Source: Aliitabrizicola sp041905595 | Lineage (GTDB): Bacteria; Pseudomonadota; Alphaproteobacteria; Rhodobacterales; Rhodobacteraceae | Length of the DNA stretch: 64,000 nucleotides | Direction of reading: 5' to 3' | Assembly (NCBI GenBank): GCA_041905595.1 | Contig: JAYRKT010000009.1 | Location: 62,001 to 126,000, forward strand | Shown: in pieces, positions 9,297-16,529 of the stretch | Layout: the number at the start of each line of letters is the position of its first letter | How positions within the stretch are numbered: position 1 is the first letter of the stretch | Notes under the pieces: generated by a model | What the model was told of the DNA's origin: nothing | The model's database searches: none | Seen by the model: only the letters and a program-made list of their open reading frames with translations | Translations under genes and position numbers: made by a program

Positions 9297-9321
9297 GACA
9301 GGGCGGCCGAGCCGCCCTGTC
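9297..9321 (-). other. Stable hairpin downstream of the sugar-binding protein gene
   Basis: A perfect 11-bp stem (GACAGGGCGGC / GCCGCCCTGTC) closes on a 3-nt loop, just after the binding-protein stop codon. It lacks a clear T-tail on the minus strand. The position is typical of elements that protect the upstream message or partly terminate, giving more binding protein than permease. Confidence 0.65.
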
Positions 9322-9331
9322 CTGCCTCCTG

Positions 9332-10585
9332 TCACTTGGCGGCGGCGACCGCTTCGGCCAGGGCCGCGGCGGCAGCAGCGCCGTCCGGGTAGGTGCCGTT
9401 GAACGCGCCGGTGACGACGTCATAGACCGCGTTCTTCACCGCAGCCGGGGCAGCATGGCCATGGGCCATCGAACCGAAGAGCGTACCGGCGGTGTTGGCC
9501 TCCGCCAGATCCGCCATGCCCTTCTTGCCGCAATCGTCGAAGGCATCGTTCGGAACGTCGGTCCGCGCCGGGACCGAACCCTTCACCACGTTGAACGCCG
9601 ACTGGAAAGCCGGGTCCATGATGTCCTTGGCCATCGCGGCCTGCGCGGCCTGCTTGCCCTCACCCTGGACGTTGAACATCGCGAACTGGTCGGAGTTGAA
9701 GGTCACCGACCCCTGCGTGCCCGGGAAGCGGATGCAGACGAAGTCCACGCCGGGCACCTTGCCGGCCTTCAGGAATTCACCCTTGGCCCAGTCGCCCATC
9801 ATCTGCATGCCGCCTTCGCCATTGATGACCATCGCCGAGGCGAGGTTCCAGTCGCGGCCCGAGAAGTTGTCGTCGACATAGGTGCGCAGCTTCATCAGCT
9901 TGTTGAAGGCATCGGCCATCTGCTCGCCGCCAAGCGCCGCCGGGTCGAGGTCGATGAAGGCGGCCTTGTAGAAGTCGTTGCCTTCCGACAGCACGACCGC
10001 ATCGAAGATCGTCGCTTCCTGCCAGGGCTGACCGCCATGGGCGAGCGGCGTGATGCCGTTGGCCTTCATCTTGTCGAGCACCGCAACCAGCTCGTCCCAG
10101 TTCTCGGGAGCCTTGCCGCCGGCGGCGTCGAGCGCGGCCTTGTTGATCCAGACCCAGTTGGTGGAGTGAACGTTGACCGGGGCGGCGATCCAGTGGCCGT
10201 CATATTTCGAGAACTTCTGCAGCGCCGTCGGCACCACGGCATCCCAGCCACCTTCGGTCGCCACCGGGTCAAGGTTGCCGAGTGCACCCTGGCTCGCCCA
10301 GTCGGTGATGTCGAAGCCAAGCATCTGCACGGCCGTGGGCGGATCGCCCGCCGTGACGCGCGCCGCAAGCGCGGTCATCGCCGCCTCGCCGCCGCCGCCT
10401 GCCACCGGCATGTCCACCCAGCCGATGCCCTGAGACTTGAGGTTGTCCTTCAGCACGTTCAGCGCCGCAGCCTCACCGCCCGAAGTCCACCAGTGCAGAA
10501 CTTCGACGTCCTCAGCCTGGGCCAGACCCGTCGTCGCCAAAAGCGCCGCGACGATCGTCAGTTTCCGTCCAACAAAACCACGCAT
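9332..10585 (-). CDS. Sugar ABC transporter substrate-binding protein (glucose/mannose-type, CUT1)
   Basis: A 417-residue extracytoplasmic solute-binding protein. The ATG at 10585 gives a normal signal peptide (MRGFVGRKLTIVAALLATTG..AQA) and has GGGAGG placed just upstream. The mature start EDVEVLHWWTSGGEAAAL and the segment GGGGEAAMTALAARVTAGDPP are characteristic of the glucose/mannose (GtsA-like) branch. The real ligand may be another hexose-like compound. It delivers substrate to the permeases encoded downstream. A 56-nt gap separates it from the aldehyde dehydrogenase gene. Confidence 0.93.
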   Translation of the reverse strand: MRGFVGRKLTIVAALLATTGLAQAEDVEVLHWWTSGGEAAALNVLKDNLKSQGIGWVDMPVAGGGGEAAMTALAARVTAGDPPTAVQMLGFDITDWASQGALGNLDPVATEGGWDAVVPTALQKFSKYDGHWIAAPVNVHSTNWVWINKAALDAAGGKAPENWDELVAVLDKMKANGITPLAHGGQPWQEATIFDAVVLSEGNDFYKAAFIDLDPAALGGEQMADAFNKLMKLRTYVDDNFSGRDWNLASAMVINGEGGMQMMGDWAKGEFLKAGKVPGVDFVCIRFPGTQGSVTFNSDQFAMFNVQGEGKQAAQAAMAKDIMDPAFQSAFNVVKGSVPARTDVPNDAFDDCGKKGMADLAEANTAGTLFGSMAHGHAAPAAVKNAVYDVVTGAFNGTYPDGAAAAAALAEAVAAAK

Positions 10586-10641
10586 CCTTGACCTCCCTGT
10601 CATGCGTTGTCGTCTTTCTCCCTTCCCCCGAGACCCTGAGG

Positions 10642-12171
10642 TCAAAGGGGCTTCACCCAAGGCGCGCGCGTGCGGCCAACCCGCATCACGACCGATTTCA
10701 CCTCAAGGAATTCGTCAAACCCGTAGCGTCCGATCTCCCTTCCCTGTCCGGACTGCTTCATTCCGCCGAAAGCCAGTTCGGGGAATCCATCCATCCAGGT
10801 GTTTGTCCAGACTGTCCCGGCCTGCGCGCGACGCGCAAAGGTCAGGCAGGTATGGACGTTTTCGCTCCAGATTCCCGCCGAAAGGCCGTAGCTCGCATCA
10901 TTGGTCAGCGCGATCGCTTCGTCCAGTGTCCGGAAGGTCAGTACAGACAGGACGGGGCCAAAGACCTCTTCCCGTGCGATGGCCATGTCCGGCGTCACGC
11001 CCTTCACGACGGTCGGCTGGTAGAACTGATGGCCGAGACCCGGCACCTCGAGGATGCCCCCGCCAAGGACGACTTCGGCCCCGGCGGCGACGGCGGCGCG
11101 GACGTATCCGTCGATCTTGGCGTTGTGCTCGGGCGTGACGATAGCGCCGACTTGCGTTGCGGGGTTCAGCGGGTCGCCGAAGGCCACCAGCCGCGACATC
11201 TCGACCACGCGGGCCACGAAAGCCTCCGCGATGTCCTCGTGCACGATGATGCGGCTGCCTGAATTGCAGCACTGGCCGACGTTGAAATAGATGCCGAACG
11301 TCACGGCATCCGCGGCATTCTCCAGATCCGCATCGGGGAAGATCACCTGCGGGTTCTTGCCGCCAAGCTCGAGCGCAACCTTCTTAAGCGTGTCAGATGC
11401 GGTACGCGAGATCAGCTTTCCGACCGCGGTTGAACCGGTGAAAGTGATCATGTCCACGTCGGGGTGGCTCGACATCAGCGATCCGACGGGGTTGCCGTAA
11501 CCGAGCACGATGTTCACGACACCGTCCGGTAGTCCCGCCGCGATCAGCAACTCGCCCAGCATGGCGGTGGTCGAGGGCGTCATCTCGGACGGCTTGACGA
11601 CGCAGGTGCATCCAGCGGCCAGCGCGAAGGGCAGTTTCTGGCTGAGGATCCAGAAGGGAAAGTTCCACGGCGTGATGATGGAGACCACGCCGATCGGTTC
11701 CTTTATCACGACGCCCAGTATGTCCTCGCCAAGCGTGTTGTGGCTGTCGCCATGGGTCGTGCGGGCCAACGCGGCCGCGTAGCGCCAAAGATCCGCCGCC
11801 CCGCCAACCTCGCCCCGCGCCTGCGAGATCGGCTTGCCGGATTCCAGCGTCTCGATCAGCGCGAAGCGTTCGATATTTGCCTCGATCAGATCCGCGAGCT
11901 TCATCAGCACCGCAGCACGCGCCTTGCCCGGAAGGCGGCTCCAGCGGCCGTCGTCGAAGGCGGCGCGGGCGGCAGCGATGGCGGCGGCGGTCTCGGCCTC
12001 GCTTCCTTTTGCCGAACGACTGACCACCACGCCATGCGAGGGCGAAATCCGTTCAAATGTCGCACCATCGCCACTGTCCTGCCAGCGGCCACCGATCAGG
12101 TGAAGGTTCTGCACCGGTTCGGGAAGGGTCGTTGCCGTGGCGGCGATGAGGGTCATCTGGGTCATGGTCAC
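10642..12171 (-). CDS. NAD(P)-dependent aldehyde dehydrogenase
   Basis: A 509-residue ALDH superfamily enzyme. The motif TPWNFP is at 168-173, FTGSTAVGK at 244-252, catalytic Glu268 in LELGGK, and the nucleophile Cys302 in GQCC. The C-terminal GGMKQSGQGREIG block is intact. It resembles betaine-aldehyde/hydroxymuconic-semialdehyde-type enzymes, but the substrate cannot be read from sequence. The GTG start at 12171 overlaps the upstream stop by 4 nt; an ATG two codons in is an alternative. It would oxidise an aldehyde intermediate to an acid before or after the CoA steps of the operon. Confidence 0.93.
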   Translation of the reverse strand: MTMTQMTLIAATATTLPEPVQNLHLIGGRWQDSGDGATFERISPSHGVVVSRSAKGSEAETAAAIAAARAAFDDGRWSRLPGKARAAVLMKLADLIEANIERFALIETLESGKPISQARGEVGGAADLWRYAAALARTTHGDSHNTLGEDILGVVIKEPIGVVSIITPWNFPFWILSQKLPFALAAGCTCVVKPSEMTPSTTAMLGELLIAAGLPDGVVNIVLGYGNPVGSLMSSHPDVDMITFTGSTAVGKLISRTASDTLKKVALELGGKNPQVIFPDADLENAADAVTFGIYFNVGQCCNSGSRIIVHEDIAEAFVARVVEMSRLVAFGDPLNPATQVGAIVTPEHNAKIDGYVRAAVAAGAEVVLGGGILEVPGLGHQFYQPTVVKGVTPDMAIAREEVFGPVLSVLTFRTLDEAIALTNDASYGLSAGIWSENVHTCLTFARRAQAGTVWTNTWMDGFPELAFGGMKQSGQGREIGRYGFDEFLEVKSVVMRVGRTRAPWVKPL

Positions 12172-12935
12172 AATCCGGTAAAGCTGGGCTTGCGCTTGTC
12201 GCGGAAGGAGGCGACGCCCTCGGCGCGGTCTTCCGAGGCGGAAATTGCTGCGCTGCCAAGCGCCTCGATCATCGCGGCGCGGTCCTCATTGCAGGCGGCA
12301 TGGATCATGGTCTTGTTGATCTCGACGGCGCGGGGCGACAGATCGCAGACCTTGGCGGCGATCGTTTCGGCGGCGGCCATTGGATCCTCGGCGATTTCGG
12401 CGGCGAAACCGAGGGCAAGCGCCCGGTCAGCCCCGATGCGCCGACCGAAAAGCGCCATCTCCTTCACCACCGGCTCTCCCAGCAAGCGGACGAGCCGCTG
12501 CGTCCCGGACCAGCCGGGCACGATACCGATCCCAGCTTCCGGCAGGGCCAGCGTCGCCTTCGGCGCCATCACCCGGATATCGCAGGCCGCGGCCAGCTCA
12601 AGACCGCCCCCGAACGCATGGGCATGCAGCACCGCGATCGTCGGCCGTGCCAGCCGCGCCAGCCGATCGAAGATGCGATGTCCGCCGCGCACCCAGTGCC
12701 GCGCAAACTCGGCGGGACCGAAATCGCCCCAGGAATTGATGTCGGCGCCCGAGCAGAAGGCGCGCGCGGGCGAGGAGGTGACCAAAAGGCAGGCGATGTC
12801 CGGGTTCCGCTCGACCGTTTCAAGGTGGCTCGCGAATTCGCCGAGCATCCCGATGGTGAAGGCGTTCAGCTTCGCCGGGTTGTCCAGCCGAAGCTCGGCC
12901 ACCCGCCCCCGGAGTTCAAGGCGGACCCCGCTCAT
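12168..12935 (-). CDS. Enoyl-CoA hydratase/isomerase (crotonase) family protein
   Basis: A 255-residue crotonase-fold protein with the oxyanion-hole segments SSPARAFCSGAD (early) and HAHAFGGGLELAAACD (middle). The ATG at 12935 overlaps the CoA-transferase stop (ATGA), which favours it over a GTG three codons earlier. Expected chemistry is hydration, isomerisation or carbon-carbon cleavage of a CoA thioester. Its pairing with a CoA-transferase indicates that the imported compound, or a fragment of it, is activated to a CoA ester. Confidence 0.92.
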   Translation of the reverse strand: MSGVRLELRGRVAELRLDNPAKLNAFTIGMLGEFASHLETVERNPDIACLLVTSSPARAFCSGADINSWGDFGPAEFARHWVRGGHRIFDRLARLARPTIAVLHAHAFGGGLELAAACDIRVMAPKATLALPEAGIGIVPGWSGTQRLVRLLGEPVVKEMALFGRRIGADRALALGFAAEIAEDPMAAAETIAAKVCDLSPRAVEINKTMIHAACNEDRAAMIEALGSAAISASEDRAEGVASFRDKRKPSFTGL

Positions 12936-14503
12936 GGCTGCCACCCCATAGGCGCCTCGCCGACCAGCGACAGGGGCATCACTCGCGCATTTTCGGCGAC
13001 ACGGACCCGGCCGTGCGAGGCGGCGACGATATCGCGGGCGGGCTCAATCCCCGGCATGATCTCGGTCGCGACAAGGCCATCCTCCGCCAGCCGGATCACG
13101 CAGCGCTCGGTGACGTAGAGCACCTCCTGCCCCTGCTCCCTCGCGCGGCGGCCCGAGAAGGTCACGTGTTCGACCTTGTCGACCATCTTGGTGAACTTGC
13201 CCGGCTTTGCGACCGTTATGCCCTTGGGTGACAGGGAAATCTCTGCCCCCGCCTCGAACCAACCCGAAAAGACGATCTTCCTGGCATGGGCGGTGATGTC
13301 GACAAACCCGCCGCAGCCCGCCGTCAGGTAGGGCTTCTTGCCCAGCTTCGAGACATTGACGTTACCCTCGACATCCACCTCGAGGAAGGACAGGAAGCTC
13401 ATGTCGAAACCGGCGCCCTGGAAGTAGATGAACTGTTGTGGCGAGGGCACGAAGGCGTCCGCATTCGAGGCGCAGCCGAAGGCAAAGCCGGTCAGGGGCA
13501 TGCCGCCCACGGCACCCTGTTCGATGGCCCAGGTCACCGCCTCGGGGTGGCCTTCCTCCAGCAGGATGCGCGGCACCATGGCGCTGATCCCGAAGCCGAG
13601 GTTCGCAGTCATGCCACCCTTAAGCTCCATCGCCGCGCGCCGGGCGATGACCTTCTCGACCCCGTGCTCGGCCAGATGGAAACTCGACCATGGGCGCATG
13701 ATCTCGCCCGAGATCGCGGGGTCGTAGGGGGTCTCGGTCGTCTGGCGCTGGTCGGGATCGATTACGATCAGGTCGACCAGATGTCCCGGCACCCGCACGT
13801 CATGCGGGCGCAGAGAGCCCGAGCCCGTGACCCGCTTCACCTGAGCGATGACCAGTCCGCCGTGGTTGCGTGTGCAGATCGCCTGTTCCAGGCCTCCGAG
13901 ATAGGCGCCTTCGTGTTCGTAGGTCAGGTTTCCGTGCTCGTCGGCAGTCGTCGCCCGCAGAATGCAGACATCCGGCACGATGTTGGGAAAATGGAGCCAT
14001 GTTTCGCCAGCGAACTCCACGCGCGACACGATAGGCGAGGCCGCCCCTTTGGCATTCATCGCGCAGCCTTCGCGGATCGGGTCGACGAAGGTGTCGAGCC
14101 CGACCTTGGTCAGCACCCCCGGCCGGCGGGCGGCGGTTTCGCGATGCATGTCGAACATGATCCCGGAGGGGACGTTGTACGCCTCGATCCGGTCCTCGAC
14201 GATCATCTTCCAGATCTCGGGCATCGGCAGGTTCGACGATCCCGAAGGATAGGACCCCGCCAGGACGCGGGCGAGGAGACCGTCCTTGGCGATATGGTCG
14301 ATGCCCTTGACCCCATACATGTCGCCCGCCGCGATCGGATGCAGCGTCGTAAGGTTTCGCGGGTGCCCGGTTTCGTCGAACCGCTGGCCAAGCGCCTTCA
14401 GCACGAGGTCCGGACAGCCGAGTGCCGAGGACGACGACACAGTGACCACCGCACCATCACGGATATGCAAGACGGCCTGCGACGGGCTGACGACCTTGGT
14501 CAC
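12932..14503 (-). CDS. Acyl-CoA:acetate/3-ketoacid CoA-transferase (fused alpha/beta)
   Basis: A 523-residue single-chain family I CoA-transferase of the YdiF/acetate-CoA-transferase type, with alpha and beta subunits joined. The N-terminal half has the glycine-rich CoA-binding region, and the C-terminal half contains WAIEQGAVGGMP, whose glutamate is the expected covalent CoA-thioester site. The GTG start overlaps the Gfo/Idh stop by 4 nt. It probably activates an organic acid made by the oxidoreductases of the operon. Acceptor and donor acids are unknown. Confidence 0.9.
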   Translation of the reverse strand: MTKVVSPSQAVLHIRDGAVVTVSSSSALGCPDLVLKALGQRFDETGHPRNLTTLHPIAAGDMYGVKGIDHIAKDGLLARVLAGSYPSGSSNLPMPEIWKMIVEDRIEAYNVPSGIMFDMHRETAARRPGVLTKVGLDTFVDPIREGCAMNAKGAASPIVSRVEFAGETWLHFPNIVPDVCILRATTADEHGNLTYEHEGAYLGGLEQAICTRNHGGLVIAQVKRVTGSGSLRPHDVRVPGHLVDLIVIDPDQRQTTETPYDPAISGEIMRPWSSFHLAEHGVEKVIARRAAMELKGGMTANLGFGISAMVPRILLEEGHPEAVTWAIEQGAVGGMPLTGFAFGCASNADAFVPSPQQFIYFQGAGFDMSFLSFLEVDVEGNVNVSKLGKKPYLTAGCGGFVDITAHARKIVFSGWFEAGAEISLSPKGITVAKPGKFTKMVDKVEHVTFSGRRAREQGQEVLYVTERCVIRLAEDGLVATEIMPGIEPARDIVAASHGRVRVAENARVMPLSLVGEAPMGWQP

Positions 14504-15501
14504 GCGAGGTCTCCATAGGTTACGTGCAGGCGCGATCCCGTTCTGGCGGCGTCCCTGACTGCGAGAGCGACAGCAAGCGACTTGATGCCATCCCGGCCAC
14601 TGGCGGCGACCTGACCCTTGCCGGCCGCAGCGTCGACAAATTGCCGGACGGCCTGCACGTAGAGGTTATGCGGCGAATAGGGCACAGCCTCGCGCCCCGC
14701 CCCGGTCACCAGTTCGATCTCGCCCACCGGCAACTGAGTCATGACGCCCCGCGCGAAGATGGATCCTTCGGTGCCATGCACCTCGAAGCCGGAGCCGGCG
14801 AAGGGATGGGTGAAGCTCTCATGCGAGAAGACCATCACGCCGGAAGGCATGGACCAAACCGACATCGCGGAATCCTCGACCCCCTCCCCCATCCCGGAGG
14901 ACGACGACTGCGCGACAACCGCGATCGGGTCTTCGTCCAGCAGGAAGCGGACGACATCGGCGTCATGCACCGTGATGTCGGGGATGACACCGCCGCCCGC
15001 GCCGGAATCGTTGATCCGCCAGCCGCGCAGATTCTCAGGCAGATGCACGGCGTGGAACAGTCGCAGCGAAAGCACACGCCCCACTCGACCGCTGCTGATC
15101 AACTCACGCACGGCACGGTGGCTGCCCGAACAGCGCAGGTGGTGATTTGTCGCAAAGACAAGGCCTGCGGTCTCGGCCGCGCTGACCATCTCTGTCGCTT
15201 CCTCAAGCGTCATGCCGAGCGGCTTCTCGCACAGCACATGCTTTCCCGCCGCGATCGCCGCCATGGCCTGACCGAATTGCTTTTCGTTCGTCGACGAGAT
15301 GTAGACCGCCTCGATCGCCGCATCGGCAAGCGCAGCATCGAGATCCGTGGTCGAAGCAGGTATCCCTTGGGCCGCGGCAAAATCACGTGCCCGGGCCGCC
15401 GAAGTGCTGACGACGATCGCCACTTCCTGACCGGCCGCCCGCAACGCGCCGATCATGTGCTGTTCGGCGATCGTGCTTGCCCCCACCAGCGCCCAACGCA
15501 T
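14500..15501 (-). CDS. Gfo/Idh/MocA-family dehydrogenase
   Basis: A 333-residue NAD(P)-dependent sugar/polyol dehydrogenase and first gene of the catabolic operon. The N-terminal Rossmann segment is WALVGASTIAEQHMIGAL. The Gfo/Idh motif CEKPLGMTLEEA carries the conserved lysine, and GGGVIPDITVHDADVVRFLL holds the downstream conserved acidic/His region. A GGAG ribosome site lies about 8 nt before the ATG. The first LacI-type operator ends 14 nt upstream of the start codon. Members oxidise a ring hydroxyl or reduce a keto group of sugars and inositols. The specific substrate is unknown. Confidence 0.92.
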   Translation of the reverse strand: MRWALVGASTIAEQHMIGALRAAGQEVAIVVSTSAARARDFAAAQGIPASTTDLDAALADAAIEAVYISSTNEKQFGQAMAAIAAGKHVLCEKPLGMTLEEATEMVSAAETAGLVFATNHHLRCSGSHRAVRELISSGRVGRVLSLRLFHAVHLPENLRGWRINDSGAGGGVIPDITVHDADVVRFLLDEDPIAVVAQSSSSGMGEGVEDSAMSVWSMPSGVMVFSHESFTHPFAGSGFEVHGTEGSIFARGVMTQLPVGEIELVTGAGREAVPYSPHNLYVQAVRQFVDAAAGKGQVAASGRDGIKSLAVALAVRDAARTGSRLHVTYGDLA

Positions 15502-15514
15502 TTCCGCACTCCGG

Positions 15515-15554
15515 ATTTGGATCGTTCCAAATCTTCATATGGAACGATCCAAAT
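15515..15554. promoter_or_regulatory. Tandem LacI-type operators upstream of the catabolic operon
   Basis: Two near-palindromes, ATTTGGATCGTTCCAAAT (15515-15532) and ATATGGAACGATCCAAAT (15537-15554), have centres (the CG steps at 15523 and 15545) 22 bp apart, about two helical turns. They are inverted copies, so the whole block is also a perfect 14-bp inverted repeat. A central CG and TGGA/TCCA arms are typical of LacI-family sites. The position just before the first start codon supports repression by the LacI protein encoded at the operon's end. Confidence 0.8.
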
Positions 15555-15638
15555 CCTGTCAAGGGATTCGGTGCAGCAGGCTGCAACCTCTCAAGAGTCC
15601 GCCTGCAAGAGAAATCAAACCCGTGTCCCGGGAGCTCG

Positions 15639-16529
15639 TCAGCCGGTCGAATTGTCCAGACTGAGGACATCACCATCCGGCGTGACCGCGACGACCCGGA
15701 TCAACCCTTCGGTTGCACCTACGAGATCGTGCAGGCCGTGCAATGGCATAAGGCAGCACGCTGTCGAAAGGCCATCCGCCAGCGCCGCGCTTTCCGCCTC
15801 GACCGAGATCGTAGACCACAGCGACGGCTCGCCATGCGGACCAAGAATGTGGTCCTGTCCGCCTACTCGCATCGCGCCTGGGCTTGAGGTGGCAACGGCG
15901 CTGCCGGTGATCCGCCGGGTCGCAATCATTCCCTGTGCCGGGTCTTCAATACCCAGCAGGAATGGGCCGCCAATCGCCGCATACTCCCCCATGTCGATCA
16001 GCGCTTGCCCATATCCGGCCTCGCGCAGAAGGTCACGCACACGGTCCGCCGCATAGCCCTGCGCCAGGCCATTCAGAGTCAGTGCCTGCCCTTGCCCGAC
16101 CTCGACTCCTTCACCAAGGCGGATGCGATCCCATCCGATCAGGCCGCGGGCCTGCGCCTGGTCGCCACCTTCCGCCAGGGCCCGCCACAAGGGTTGAACA
16201 GTCGGGTCGAAAAGGCCCCGTGTCAGGTGGTGGAGATAGCCCGACAGCGCCAGCATGTCGCGAAGCGCCAAAGGAGGGTCCACGAGCGTGCCCCCGGCGT
16301 TCAACCGCGATAGCGCGGAGTCGGCGCGGAACAGGCTTGCCGCCGCCTCGACCTCTTCAATGACTGCGGCGATGCCCGCGGCGGTTTCCTGGGCGAGCTC
16401 GCGCGGCCCGTGCAGATCCACCCGGAGCGTGCCGCCAAGCGCGTCGGATTGCCAGGTCGCGACCTCGGCCCCGGCGCGGCTGGCAACAAGGCTCGCCGCC
16501 GAAATCGCCAGGAAGCGGCGCCGGTTCAT
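15639..16529 (-). CDS. apbE: FAD:protein FMN transferase (ApbE family)
   Basis: A 296-residue ApbE-type flavin transferase with a twin-arginine-like signal (MNRRRFLAISAASLVASRAGA), so it acts in the periplasm. Family blocks visible are the FRADSALSRLN region, LTLNGLAQGYAADRV, LIDMGEYAAIGG and AVATSSPG. ApbE moves FMN from FAD onto a Thr/Ser hydroxyl in a Dxx(S/T)xAT site. The gene overlaps the NosR-like gene by 4 nt. That neighbour contains DGVTKAT, so it is the expected client. No other flavinylation target is seen nearby. Confidence 0.92.
   Translation of the reverse strand: MNRRRFLAISAASLVASRAGAEVATWQSDALGGTLRVDLHGPRELAQETAAGIAAVIEEVEAAASLFRADSALSRLNAGGTLVDPPLALRDMLALSGYLHHLTRGLFDPTVQPLWRALAEGGDQAQARGLIGWDRIRLGEGVEVGQGQALTLNGLAQGYAADRVRDLLREAGYGQALIDMGEYAAIGGPFLLGIEDPAQGMIATRRITGSAVATSSPGAMRVGGQDHILGPHGEPSLWSTISVEAESAALADGLSTACCLMPLHGLHDLVGATEGLIRVVAVTPDGDVLSLDNSTG

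Noticed and set aside
14102..14501. Two further copies of the GACCTTGGTC core (14102-14111 and 14492-14501)
   Set aside because: Both lie inside the CoA-transferase gene and simply encode Thr-Lys-Val (ACC AAG GTC) on the minus strand; they lack the extended TACG/CGAA flanks. They do show that the 10-bp core alone is not specific.
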